From: Orientallactaga sibirica
Taxonomy: Eukaryota; Chordata; Mammalia; Rodentia; Dipodidae
Reading direction: 5' to 3'
DNA length: 64,000 bases
Assembly: GCA_036365145.1 (NCBI GenBank)
Contig: JAEOAD010000034.1
Coordinates: forward strand, 20,737,501 to 20,801,500
Below, piece by piece: positions 34,168 through 45,111 of the stretch. The notes below the pieces were generated by a model that did not search any database, was not told where the DNA came from, and was given only the letters and a program-made list of their open reading frames with translations. Each line of letters starts with the position of its first letter. Position 1 is the stretch's first letter. Both the position numbers and the translations under genes were made by a program.

Positions 34168-34401
34168 GGCTGGAGAGATGGCTTAGCGGTTAAGGCGCCT
34201 GCCTGCTAAGCCTAAGAACGCCGGTTCCAATCTCCAGGTTCCATGTTTAGCCAGATGCAAAGTGACACAAGGGCACAATGCTGCACTTGCCCACAAGGGG
34301 CCCACGTATCTGGATTTCTTTCACAGCAGCTGAGAGACTGCTGGCGCGCCCATTCTCTATCTGTCTCCTTCTCCCTCTCTGTCCTCTCTATGTCTCTCTC
34401 C
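34168..34401 (+). mobile_element. DIP-type SINE, young copy, variant subfamily
   Basis: A well preserved copy has an A-box-like TGGCTTAGCGGTTAAGG (34,179-34,195) and a B-box-like GGTTCCAATC (34,223-34,232), both CpG-bearing. AAAGAGTAGGTGAG (34,154-34,167) and AAAGACTAGGTGAG (34,402-34,415) form a 14-bp target-site duplication with one mismatch. Between CCAGATGCA and CACGTATCTGG it carries about 30 extra bases also found, reversed, at 49.15 kb. The copy ends at TCTCTCTCC without the usual A-rich tail. Confidence 0.93.
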
Positions 34402-34415
34402 AAAGACTAGGTGAG

Positions 34416-35520
34416 TCATCACAGGTCACTCAAGGTATCAAGAAGCAAAAAAGAACTAAATAGTGAACCAAAAACTGTTTGGACTAGAGGTGACTTCCCA
34501 TGGGGATGAGGTACGAGTTCTGAAGGTCACGGAGGAGGTGGTGGCACTACTACACTCAGAACTGTACCCAATATCCTTTTAGAGATGGGCATGCCCTTCT
34601 CCTTCCTTTCCTAACCCTTCCCTAACCACGTGTAGGAGTCATCAGACGGCACTGCTAAGGTCAGATGGGAATGACCTCTCAGAGGGAGAGACTCATACTG
34701 GGGCTTGGCAAGGAGAGGACCTTGGCTTCAATCAGACATTTCTCCATTGGCACCTGGAGCCAGAGGATCACATTTTGTCACACGTAAGAGAATAATGTTG
34801 ATTGTTTCCTCCTTTCTGAGGAGCCCCAGGGGAAAGATGAATTGGAGTATGACGAGCAAAGTCATTGTGGCATATGCTGCACATTGTACACCACCATTCA
34901 TTACAGTGATGTAATGAATAGAGCAGCAAGTTGCAGGTTGAAGCAGAAGGCTACTTCTGTGTTCTAGCATAGTCAAATAATCACTCTCTCTGATCCCCAA
35001 TCCCTGTATCCATTAGATGATGCCAGTGTCTTCTCCTATGAGATCAAAGTGAGAAGAAAAGAGTAAGTGAAGAAAATGTATGCACCAATTTTAAACACCC
35101 TTGGTTAATGATCCTCCAGTCTCCTCCTTGAGAGATTTAACCTAGAGGCCTTCACAGTAATAACATAGGGAGCATGTCATATTGTCAGTGAAAGCAGAAG
35201 CTATTTATTGTGAATTTTTACAATTAGGTAAATGCTCATCCAGTGAGTCAAACACTAGGAATGTGGCACCTGTACAGGAGAAGGTCCTTTCACATAAAAA
35301 GAACACAGTCAAAAGAGAGAATGACATTAAGAGGTAATAAGACTTCAGCCTCATAAATACTTAGATGTACAAAGGAGAAACTTGAACACAGAGGCAGATC
35401 ACATAGCTTATCTTCCAGGGTCAGGACAACTAAAAAAAGTGATAGTGGGATGAGGATCTGAGGATACATTAAAGTTAGCCATATAGAAAGAAGGAAAAAG
35501 TAGAAGAGAGATGTTCAAGT
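34416..35520. other. single-copy non-coding sequence
   Basis: No gene is recognised. Possible MIR traces lie near 35,340-35,415 (GAGAAACTTGAACACAGAGG). Confidence 0.45.
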
Positions 35521-35524
35521 ATTA

Positions 35525-35572
35525 GTTCATTCATTCATTCACTCATTCATTCATTCATTCATTCATTCAACA
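35525..35572. repeat. (TTCA)n microsatellite, likely from an L2 end
   Basis: About eleven TCAT/TTCA units run into CAACAAGCATGTGTTATC. L2 3' ends begin 'attcattcaacaaatatttattga', so this looks like expansion of that motif. Confidence 0.85.
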
Positions 35573-36588
35573 AGCATGTGTTATCAACAGTCTATTGAAT
35601 AAAATAAAGTTTTTAATCAAAATTAGTCCACTCCCCAGCCTGGTAGTCAACAATATTAGATTGACAAAACATCTTCGCTATAAAGAGAAGACAGCGGTTT
35701 GGAGGAAGAGAGCTACTTGGAAATGGTGGTCAGGGAACCCCTCCAAGGAAGTTTCTTTTCTGTTGAAACCAGCAAAAGGAGAGAAGCAACCAGCCAAGCA
35801 ATGACTTGGTCTAGTAACTTCCACACTGAGAGAACAGTTAGTGCAATGCTCATACGCAGGACCACTGAAGCAAAAATAAATAAATAAATAAATAAATACA
35901 AAAAAAGGGACAATAAAGGAAACAATAGGAAGAAGGCTGGTGGAAAGGCAAGTTCCTATAAGACTATTGAGAAATTTGAATTATGTTCTAAGTGTGATGG
36001 GGGACCCTGGAGGTTTCCATGGTGGGGGGGGTGTCTTATTTACATATTCAGAATTTACTAATGCCCTTGTGAAAGCATAAATGCAGCATATGTACAAATT
36101 CTAGGTGAGAGACTACTGTACAGTCTATGTGTTAAAAAGGGAAGGGAATATATAAAGGAAAGGAGGAAAGAAGGATCCATTTAGTCTAGGTGTAGAAGAG
36201 ATTCTGAGGGTCTCTATTAGCAATGCTCATGAAGAAGGTGGGTGAAACCTCCCCATCCAGGGACCTGGATTCTTTGAAAAGGATTTGGACTATAGAAGAA
36301 TTTAGAGGAACATGTGAGGAAGAGAGATGGTTCCACAAGTAGAGCTTGGCCAGAGCAGCAATCACAATTTCTGCTATGCATACAGGGAAGCATGCATGAA
36401 GAGGGAGGCCTCTGTGCTGCCAGCAGAGGGAAGCTACGGACCCCTCAGCAGAACTCCTGGGTCCATGTGTGGACCTCCCACAGCTCTCCTGTGCCCTGAG
36501 CACTCTGGTTTTACACATTTCTCCCCCTCCCCCACCAGTGGGATTTCTTGAAGAAGTCACAAAGTGGTCAGGCTGGGAGAGAGGAGAG
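35573..36588. other. single-copy non-coding sequence with small simple repeats
   Basis: An (AAAT)n run lies at 35,876-35,898 and a G8 run near 36,023. A 124-codon minus-strand frame (36,186-36,560) faces plus-strand frames of 61-74 codons. None shows a domain. Confidence 0.5.
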
Positions 36589-36589
36589 T

Positions 36590-36695
36590 GATTATTATCT
36601 TATCCAGGCCTATCATTTTACAGATGAAATTAGTCTCCTTATTCCCATCAGCCAGATGATTCTGAGGTTACATTCTACAGGGTTCAGCCACAAAG
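36590..36695 (+). mobile_element. MIR SINE core fragment
   Basis: ATTATTATCTTATCCAGGCC with ATTTTACAGATGAAATTAG matches 'attattatccccattttacagatgaggaaac'. Flanks are diverged. Confidence 0.55.
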
Positions 36696-36893
36696 ACTGG
36701 CTAGGGTTTTTTGTCCCCCCAAAGATACTGCCAAAAATGACTGTCTCTGTCCCTGCCACAAATGACCCACTTTAGTCCCTCAGACTAGAATTCTGTGGGT
36801 TGGATATTCAATTTCCCATGACAGAACTTTCTCCTGCAGCAAGCTAGTCTCATAGAGCCTAAGTGGATGGTCTCCAATTGGAATTTCAGTAAG

Positions 36894-36922
36894 AGAGAGA
36901 GAGAGAGAGAGAGAAAGAGATT
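36894..36922. repeat. (GA)n microsatellite
   Basis: About ten GA units with one AAAG interruption. Confidence 0.9.
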
Positions 36923-37580
36923 GAGACTTTTTGCATGAGGCTGTACGTTTCAAGGGCACAATTGCCTTCCATGGATCTATACCAATTGAATTCTGGTAAT
37001 ATTTTGTAAGCATAAAATCCATGTAACATTGAGCTTACATGTTCATAATAGACCTACAGATCATAGTGGGTCCTAGAGACATCTTTTTATATGAAATATG
37101 ATCTTTGTTTAGCCATCTGCTCAACATTAATGGGCACCTACTGGTCTCCACCATTCTGCTTGTTACTGTGTATATAGTCTTACCTTAGGAAGCTTATAGC
37201 TTCATGATTTTATTGAAATTAAGAAAACATAAACAAATATATACTAAAGTAGTAATTGAGCCTCAATCTTTCTTCAGAGATCCGTATTATTTTATAAATA
37301 ATTTTATACTATACAAGAGAAAAGAAATCAAATTTTATATCCTAAATAGCTGAAATTCTACTTGCTAAAATTCTAAGCATTATACCCTTTATTCTTTGTT
37401 TCTAGAATATTTCTTAAGTGCATAGGGATTTCCTAGCATAAGGATATACATGGCATTTCTGGCAAGAAAGGTTGCAATGGAAAATTAAGTTTGGGAATAA
37501 TTGTTCTGCTCCAATCTCATTTTAATCACTACTACCAGAGCCATTTGATTAATAAGAGGACTGAACTCAAGAAAAAAACA
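36923..37580. other. single-copy non-coding sequence
   Basis: Nothing recognised. AT-rich. Confidence 0.5.
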
Positions 37581-37582
37581 GA

Positions 37583-37815
37583 AACCAGCTGAATAGATGG
37601 CACAGTGGGTAAAGGTTCTTGTTTGTAAAGCCTGATGGTCCAGGTTGATTCACAAGTACCCACATAAAGCCAGACACCCAAAGTGGTGAATTCATCTGGA
37701 ATTGGTTTGCAGTGGCAAGAGGGCCTAACACACACATTCTCATTCACATTCATAGTCTGTTTTATATCCTTCTAGCTCTCTCTGCTTGAAAATAAATAAT
37801 AAATAAAATAAAGGA
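37583..37815 (+). mobile_element. DIP-type SINE
   Basis: AGCTGAATAGATGGCACAGT head, CACATAAAGCCAGACACCCA, TTCATCTGGAATTGGTTTGC, and an AAATAAATAATAAATAAAAT tail. Moderately diverged; the CT region is broken up. Confidence 0.85.
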
Positions 37816-37919
37816 ACCAGAAACCTAAGCTCAATCAGCAGTTTTAATCTTACTTAATACTGTTATTGGAATCATGACAGCATAGTGTAGTGGTCACTTC
37901 TTACATCTTATACTAAGGT

Positions 37920-38025
37920 TTATTCATTCATTAATTTATCAAGCAAATATTCACTTAAAACTGTTATGCACAAATATTTAATACAACATAGGTTTTCCCA
38001 TCATGGAGCTCACACTTCTATAAAT
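37920..38025 (+). mobile_element. L2 3' fragment, tentative
   Basis: TATTCATTCATTAATTTATC, AAGCAAATATTCACTTAAAA and CATCATGGAGCTCACACTTC resemble the L2/MIR-type sequence 'attcattcaacaaatatttattga…ccctcatggagcttacattc'. Confidence 0.6.
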
Positions 38026-38159
38026 AATCCATTTATTGCCTGATGGGCATAGCGTTATATCACCTTTCAGTGACTATGACTAATGCAATACTATGAACAC
38101 TTGTTTATTGGGATGATTTTCAGCTAAAAACAAACTGAAGTACTGATATATTCCACATT

Positions 38160-38485
38160 ATATATGAATATTGACAACACTAATATAAATAAATCCAGAT
38201 AAAAGGAGCATATGTTTCACAATTTATTTTATATAAAATAACTAATATTAAGTAAGAGACAGAAAGTAGGGGTTAAGCATCAGGAATCTGGGAGTTAATG
38301 CTAATGGGAACAAAATTTCCCTTTGTGTGATATAAATGTTCTAAAAACATTTAGTCATGATGCTTGCACTATGTGAATATACTAATTTGTGTGAATACAC
38401 TAAAAAAAAAACACGAGTTACAGACTTCAAAACAAAGAATTTTATAACATGCACTATAACTCAATAAAATATATAAGTAGAATTT
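38160..38485 (+). mobile_element. ancient L1 3' UTR end
   Basis: TAAGAGACAGAAAGTAG, GATGCTTGCACTATGTGAAT, ATACACTAAAAAAAAAACAC and GAATTTTATAACATGCACTA correspond in order to the old L1M 3' UTR ('agagacagaaagtagaa…ttgcacaacaatgtgaatgtac…taaattttatgttatgtat'). Confidence 0.65.
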
Positions 38486-38639
38486 AAAATAAGTGTAAGT
38501 GATTGTGTATAGTGATGGAAAGCTGTACATTACTGTGTAAAACATCAGTGCTATGGATATGACCTCCTTTTATTGGGATCCTATGATGTACTTCCATTGC
38601 ACTAAACTAATGTCATGTTTATTTCACTCAACACCACAT

Positions 38640-38835
38640 TATCATCCACTCATTTATTCAGTCATTTAGCAGTTATGTGGCATGGGACTCAAAATGTGCT
38701 AGCCATTGATATAGGTATTACATCTATAAGTCTTGACAAAAATTGAAGGGTGATTGTCATAATGGACCCTCCATTCTACTGAGTGACAGATTGGGTGTAT
38801 AATGAAGAGAAAATAAATAGACTAAGGGAGGACAA
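38640..38835 (+). mobile_element. L2 3' fragment
   Basis: CATTTATTCAGTCATTTAGC, GTGCTAGCCATTGATATAGG and GACCCTCCATTCTACTGAGT follow the order 'attcattcaacaa…ggcactgttctagg…ttacattctagtggggga'. Confidence 0.55.
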
Positions 38836-38855
38836 AATAAAATGACATGTTGAGG

Positions 38856-39207
38856 GACTGTTGAGGTCAGGTTCGCATTTCTGGCAGAAATAACGTGACC
38901 AAGAATAGTTTTGTGAGCGGGGGGGGGAAGGTTTATTTTGGCTTACAGACTCAAGGGGAACCTCCATGATGGCAGGGGAAAACCTGAGCAGAGCATGGAC
39001 ATCACCTCCTGGTCAACATATGATGGATAACAGTGAAAGGAGAGTTTGCCAAAATATTGGCAAGGGGAAACTGGCTATAACACCCATCAGCCTGTCCCCA
39101 ATAATAAATGCATTCAGGAGGCATTAATTCTCAAATCTTCATCAGCTGGGACCTAGCATTCAGAACACCTAAGCTTATGGGGAACGCCTAAATCAAACCA
39201 CCACAAG
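38856..39207 (-). mobile_element. URR1-like hAT-Charlie element, minus strand
   Basis: About 350 bp, collinear with 41,623-41,990. On the plus strand: GGTTCGCATTTCTGGCAGAA, GGTTTATTTTGGCTTACAGA, CTCCATGATGGCAGGGGAAA, AAACTGGCTATAACACCCAT, CCTAGCATTCAGAACACCTA and AAATCAAACCACCAC. Reversed, it begins GTGGTGGTTTGATTTAG and contains the 'ctgtaagccaaaataaac' block of rodent URR1 elements. Non-autonomous, with no frame. The body between these blocks differs from murine URR1 as I remember it. Confidence 0.72.
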
Positions 39208-41614
39208 GACCTTCCATGAGATGCCAAAGGGGACTCTGGATAATAAAAAGTACTTGGTATACTGAAATTATTACAGAAGGTAACTAATACACCTGATAAA
39301 TTGATCTCATGTAAAGATAAGTCACTGATGTTAGACCCTCTCTAGGGAGTGGTCTTTCAGGCTTTTTGCTGAGATGGTGTTAAATGGTGTGATGCTAGGA
39401 GAGTGAGTCATGTCCTTGCTCACACAATGACAACATGATGTTCTTCTATGGTAGTGACTGACTTAGCCCTACCACCATGTGATATGAACTGAAAGAAATA
39501 TCCTTCAGAAACTATACAGGGCAGTACTCTAGGAGGAACAAGGTCTCATAGCTAGGATTGTTAAACCCAATGTTCAGAAGAACAAGTGGAGACCTTGAGA
39601 TGCTCATCAAGTTCAAATTTCTATTGAAAATGATTCCTGACACAGACTTCAGTGCTCACCAAACTTGGCATCCCCCACCCCAACTTAGACAGACTGCTCA
39701 GACTAGTGCTATTCTGTTTCTTTTCTTCCTTAAGAGAACTGAGCAGTTTCTCTGTTGCCATGGTAAACAAACTGTGGGCTATGTGGCCACCCAGACAAAG
39801 GACCACTGTACCCTCTGTCTAAATCCTGCTCACAATGTCTGATTATCACATGCAAAACTAGCTTGGAAAGTTTCCCTGAAAATCAGGGGAAGATGCAGAT
39901 TTCCATGTCTGGTCCTCACTGGCATTCTCTCAAAAAAATATTTTCCTATGGTCTCTTCAGCCTTTCTATAAAACCTGCTTTATTGGCTTCATGGCATCAG
40001 CTTCCCTCATCCTTTTCATGTAGTTTAGAGAAGATGCAAAGGTGGCTTGCTTTAGGTGCTAGAAAGCTTAGGTGCTAGGGAGTAAGAAATAGCTCCAGCC
40101 ATAGTTTAAAGGTACAGCTGACAGGTCTTCTTGCTGGAGTGGATGGTAAAAGGGAGGCCACTAGAAGAAAGATACCAAGTCCTAACAAGAGAAAGAAAGT
40201 GGGAGGGAGAGGAGCAACTTGTTGCTTACTAGACATGCAAGTAGGAATGTATAACCTGCACTCCAGAGGTCTGGAGTTCAGAGCATCCCATAAATATAAG
40301 GCAGCTCATTGCAACCTTGGCCTGATTGATAATTTGACTGAATAACTCAGTGGTGGGAGCTGTCTGTGAACTACAGCATGTTTAGCAATGTCCCTAGATT
40401 TTACTCACTAGATTCTAAAAGTAATACCCCCTACCCATGGATTATGACAACCAACAGCTTTTTCCAGACATTGCCAGAGGTCATCTGATGGCAAAATCAC
40501 TCCCTGGGCTAGCAACTCAGCAGTGGTGGGCAACTCACCACTGAGGCTAAAGCACTGAAGACATGACTCCCCCTCACATCTCTTAGTTACGCAGAGTTTC
40601 TCTCAGAGGAAATTCAGATTGTTGGTCATAAGGCATATGCATTTGCCTAAAGTACATTTTTATGAAAATAAATACAACTAGCTTCCTGAACCCAGGATCC
40701 TTTGCAAGTGGACATTATAGTACCTGTACCTGTTTCTGCCCGAGGTAGGCTTTGTGTCTGACTTTATAGTACAGAATGAAGCACTGTGTGTAAGAATCTT
40801 GCCCTCAAAGAATCACAGTCTTGAGCCAAGGAACCAGAAGTAGAGTGGAGGTGAGGTATCTAAGGTAGAACAAGTACACAAGAGACTTGTGTAGGGCAAA
40901 TCAAGGGAGTGAGTCAAGAGAGTCAATGGGTAAAATGTCTCTGTAATGTTGCTGGACCTTGAAGACTTGGAGATATACTGCTCAGGAGCTCACCTCCCCA
41001 TGCAAAACAAGGATGTTCAGTCCAGCTTCTCCCAGAACAGTTGTTTCATCTCAAAGGATTGGGCCCTCCTCCTCATGGGCATATGACAGGGCAAACGATC
41101 ATATACTGAGCATCTGCTAATGCAATGCAGTGAGCAACAGTAAGGTCACTGAGTAATTTACTGGGGCCTATGCTACCCTATCCACCCATAAAAAGGAGTC
41201 AATTAAAAATACATCGTTTTTAGAGCATAAAACATATTTTGGACAATTGGCTTAAGCAGGAATTAAAGGGACACATTCGTTTGGAAAAAGACATGCTAGG
41301 AGCACTTAGGTTGAGTGGATCAAATCAGAGTGTGAAAGGCAAAGTCTTGAGAAACTTCATCCTTCTCCCTCCCTCCCAGTGTCCTTTGACACCTGAAATC
41401 CCCTATTACACTTTTCAACATTTCTTCTAAGTTAATGCCCAGCAGTGCTGTAGTTTCAGTGAGTGCAGAGACTGATAACCCCCTTTTTGTTTTCTTCACA
41501 CTGGCTCTCTCTCAGCCTCTCTTCCTTTCCCTCTCCCCCTTTCCTTTCTCTGTAGGGTTATTTCCCCATAGGAAAGAAGCATTCCTTTGGGAAGTACAAG
41601 GAATCCAGTTAATT
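39208..41614. other. single-copy non-coding sequence
   Basis: About 2.4 kb without a recognised repeat or gene. An X-box-like motif lies at 39,754-39,767. A 94-codon frame (39,558-39,842, plus) spans it without motif or splice support. Confidence 0.5.
39754..39767. promoter_or_regulatory. X-box-like motif (RFX type)
   Basis: GTTGCCATGGTAAA matches the RFX consensus GTTNCCATGGNAAC at all but the last position. It is a motif observation only, in single-copy DNA. Confidence 0.3.
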
Positions 41615-41622
41615 GGTTAGTG

Positions 41623-41990
41623 TCGCAATCAGGTTCACATTGCTGGCAGAAATCACCCGATCAAGAGCAGCTTTCAGGAATAAAAAAGGTTGATTTTGGC
41701 TTAAAGACTGGAGGGAAGCTCCATGATGGCAGGGGAAAATGATGGCATGATCAGAGGGTGGACATCACTTCCTGGCCAATGTCAGGTAGACAATAGCAAC
41801 AGGAGAGTGTGCCAAACACTGGCAAGGGGAAACTGGCTATAACACCCATAAGCCTGCCCCCCCCAAAAAAAAATATACTGCCTCCAGAAGGCATTAAGTC
41901 GCAAATCTCCATCAGCTGGGAACCTAGCATTCAGAACACCTAAGTATACAGGGCGGGATAGAGAGGGGGACACCTGAATCAAAGCACCAC
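41623..41990 (-). mobile_element. URR1-like hAT-Charlie element, minus strand
   Basis: Second copy of the same family: GGTTCACATTGCTGGCAGAA, GGTTGATTTTGGCTTAAAGA, CTCCATGATGGCAGGGGAAA, AAACTGGCTATAACACCCAT and GAATCAAAGCACCAC. The flanks GGTTAGTG (41,615-41,622) and AGTTAGTC (41,991-41,998) share GTTAGT and fit a decayed 8-bp hAT target duplication. It includes a C8A9 run near 41,856-41,872. Confidence 0.75.
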
Positions 41991-42340
41991 AGTTAGTCAA
42001 TTTGAAGATGAATAACAGTAAGAGTACCTCATATTCCAGGTGCAATTTTCTCTGTGCATAACAGGAAGTAGGTGTTTAAATATGTCCATTGCAAATTTGC
42101 TTGAAATATGAAAGAAAGAAAGAGAGAGGGAAGGAGTGGGGATGCCAGAGCTAGGGAGGGGAAGAACGAAGGAAAGGAGAGAGAGAGAGGGTCCGTTAAC
42201 ACAGATATAAAACTGATATATTCCTCTACAGAATACTATATATTTTTTCAACACAAAACTAAATATGTTCTAGAACATTTAGATATCCCAAACAAAAAGG
42301 CATATGAAATAAGCAAATTAAAAATATGCATATAACAGAG
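41991..42340. other. single-copy sequence with purine run
   Basis: Bases 42,108-42,191 are largely AAAG/GAGG purine sequence. No gene. Confidence 0.5.
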
Positions 42341-42341
42341 A

Positions 42342-42537
42342 CTGGGAAAATTTCTCAGTGGTTAAAGCTGCTTGGTTGCAAAGCCTACTGGCCTGGGCCT
42401 GATTTTCCAGCCACGCATTTAAATATGAATGGGCATTCCTTTGCCACAATAAGAGAATAAGAGTACCTGGTGTATCCTGCCCCTCACACAAATAACTAAT
42501 TTAAACAAATCAGTAAATAAAATATTTTTAAAATGGG
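42342..42537 (+). mobile_element. DIP-type SINE, old
   Basis: CTGGGAAAATTTCTCAGTGG head, TTGCAAAGCCTACTGGCCTG and an AAATCAGTAAATAAAATA tail. The middle is decayed. It lies head-to-tail with the next SINE. Confidence 0.75.
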
Positions 42538-42549
42538 AAACATTTCTTT

Positions 42550-42735
42550 GGGGCTGGGGAGATGGCTCACTGGTTAAAGGTGCTGGCTTGCAAAGGCTGC
42601 AGGCCTGGGTTCAATTTGTCAGCCACTCAGGTAAAGCGGGAAAGGTATTTGTTTTCAGCAGCAACATACCCTATTGTGTGCACATGTGAGCACGCACACA
42701 CACATTTGTCAGCAAATATACGAAAAAGACAAATG
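42550..42735 (+). mobile_element. DIP-type SINE, old
   Basis: GGGGCTGGGGAGATGGCTCA head, GGGTTCAATTTGTCAGCCAC B-box region and a CACGCACACACACA stretch in place of TC. The tail is decayed. Confidence 0.8.
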
Positions 42736-42884
42736 AGATTATTCTATTGGCAAATTTAACTACATGTAAATGTATGAATGGATCCCATAGGCTTTAAAGT
42801 ACATGGATAATTTTGCTTCCTGCTAGTTCAGGAATCTCAATTTGGGCCAATTTTGTTCCCAGGAGACAATTAGAAAATTCTAGA

Positions 42885-43055
42885 GTCAGTATTGATGGTG
42901 GGTGGGTGAAGTTGCACTCTGCATATTTGATATGTGGAGGCCAAGTATGCTGCTAAGTGCCCTGTCATACACTGGGGAGCAAGCCCCAGCAAAGAATTAT
43001 CTTGCTCAAATGTCAATAGTACTGAAGTCTGAACATCCTACTCTAGGTTGACGAA
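42885..43055 (+). mobile_element. MER5A-type hAT-Charlie fragment, diverged
   Basis: GTATGCTGCTAAGTGCCCTG, AGCAAAGAATTATCTTGCTC, AAATGTCAATAGTACTGAAG and TCTGAACATCCTAC are collinear with MER5A ('atgctgctaaacatcc…caaagaattatccggcccaaaatgtcaatagtgc'). Confidence 0.8.
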
Positions 43056-45110
43056 AAGGAGATAAGTATTAGGAGTTGTATATAAGAAAGAAATTTATAA
43101 CGTTTAGATCTTTCAAACAGTGTGGTCATGCACTCGTTTCATAATTATAAAGAGGTAAAATTAACCTCTTTGCCAGTAGATTTCCATTCATAATGCAGGA
43201 CTCCATGTTACTTGGTCCTCCCTTCTCCCTCACAATCCCCTGGCACACATCCTGCATTGTAGACATGCCAGAATACCTATAGTCATGGAGGTTCGCTTGT
43301 ATGTGAGAGTCACCTATTTTCAAAAGATGATTCTTCTTTTGAGAAAGCTCCTCCCCTCCTTCTGTACCTAATAAAACATCTTCTCTTCCCAGGATCTATC
43401 TCTCTCTCCTCTGCTAACTCTGCCAGGCCTATGTGCCTGTGTTATAATAAGAAAGTTGTTTTTTTTAAGAACAGGCACTAACCCAGACAACCCTGGGCAT
43501 CCTGACTTCCAAGAAATGACAATGAAATACTCAAAGTACAAATTATATACCCCATAAGCTTCAAATGTGAGTCCCTATCTATAGATCATCAAGAATTCTC
43601 TCAGCGTCAAGCATACAGCCTCACATTCACAGTGGTCGCATACTCAGATGAACCCCTATTGCAGGTGTTTTAAATGTTTGATGTGGTATGAAGAGTAGTG
43701 GTGCACACTGGAAGACCCAGCCCCATCTATGGGGCAGTGTGGCCTATCTCTTGTTTATTGCTGCTTGTGAACCTCATGTTATCAGATCTCTCAAGATCTT
43801 GGAAGTTTAGAATTTTACTACATTTCTCAAGCCTTGTAAGTGTAATATCTAAATCAAACTCCATAATCCAGTGTAGAAGTGGCTCAGTGTATCTAATGAT
43901 GACTGATTTTTAAATTCAATTATTGCAGCTATACATACAATAAATGAAAACCAGAGTCCACTAAGGAATCTAAGAATTCATGTCACAACATCTTATGCAT
44001 ACTATCCCCACCCTACCCTCAGAAAAAACATGAGCAAATGGAAACCAGGCCCCTGTCATCCTAAAACGTGTCAAATGTCTCCTTTGAGGATGAATCACTA
44101 AACATGCTTCAAACAAGAGGCAATTATTTCTCCTTGAAAGTTCTCACATGATGAAAGGTCTATTTTATATACTGTGGCTGATGAGAACAGGAGAAGATAT
44201 TTTCTCATAGCATAATATTAAACTAGATTTCGTTTTGCAGTACTGTATACTCCCATGAATTGCTTGAAAATATCTAATCCTCTGGTTTATCAACTGACTA
44301 AAGCAGATTATCAAATGCCAGGCATCCCAGTAGGCAACTGTTCTGTTCTTGTGGGAGCTCCCTTTGGTACCAGGCAGCCTTGCGAATCACACTTCTTGGA
44401 ACAAAGTCACAATGGCCAGTGTCCAGACCATCTTTTCATCCCATGGTCCTCAAAACTCAGCCAAGGCCAACAGCAAGTAAAAGCAGGAAAGAGACCTCAG
44501 CCTCAATTGCTGATCTGCCACATCTATGCCAATCGCCTCTGAAGCAGACTCGATTCCCAGATGTCTCCTTTGGGAAGGTGGTGGCTTTGGGATCTTGGAT
44601 GCTGGCCTTGGACATTTCTTTCTATGCTGATCACATGGAATGAGCAGAAACTGACTCATGGTAGAGCCCAATGAGACATCCAGGAAAGAAGTGTCATGTG
44701 ATCAGATTTTCCTGACAAGGTACAGTCTCTCTACGTGTAACACACTGAGACATGTGCCTGTTGCCATGGACACCCCATAAAGCAGGGTGAGGAAATGCAG
44801 CCTGAATAGACCCCATCCAAAATGCTCACAGAGGCCTGCTGCTTTCATCCCTTTCATCAGCATGCCAGAGTCCAGCTGGAGCCAGAATTAGTGATGGGTA
44901 AGGAACTCAAAAGGCTGTTGGTCCCCTTCCAGGGCACCTCGGATTTATGTAAAACCTCTTGGGTTTGGAAGACGTCAGTGGCCAAGCTGTCCCATGAGAG
45001 TCCCAGCTCCTCTCTTTCTCTCACTCTGGCCACAAACTAGCATCTCTCACTCTGTGTTGTGGAGAGAGATGTGGAAGCTAATAAAGGAAGCTTTAAAGGC
45101 TTCCAGACTT
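43056..45110. other. single-copy non-coding sequence
   Basis: No repeat is identified with confidence. It includes an 8-bp inverted repeat AAAGAGGT/ACCTCTTT with a 7-base loop (43,149-43,171) and an AATAAAACATCTTCTCTTCC segment at 43,370 that faintly recalls an LTR polyadenylation region. A GC-richer part (44,255-45,040) has open frames of 72-95 codons in several frames but no recognised domain. Confidence 0.45.
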
Positions 45111-45111
45111 A

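Noticed and set aside
36007..36040. CRISPR-like or phage-like repeats anywhere in the window
   Set aside because: No array of equal repeats and spacers occurs; the DNA is vertebrate nuclear DNA with SINEs and LINEs. The G-run here is a homopolymer.
36186..36560. 124-codon minus-strand frame opposite two plus-strand frames
   Set aside because: Openness on both strands reflects local base composition; no domain or family recognised.
43149..43171. Inverted repeat AAAGAGGT/ACCTCTTT as a hairpin RNA or terminator
   Set aside because: Only an 8-bp stem, no transcript context, and bacterial-type terminators do not apply in this genome.
43325..43500. Possible LTR with AATAAA signal
   Set aside because: The resemblance to a rodent LTR end is faint; no matching upstream LTR body or terminal TG/CA pair could be defined.
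44255..44671. Set of frames (73-95 codons) in a GC-richer patch, considered as an exon
   Set aside because: Three frames are open in the same place and none has a recognisable motif or convincing splice sites. Left as single-copy sequence.
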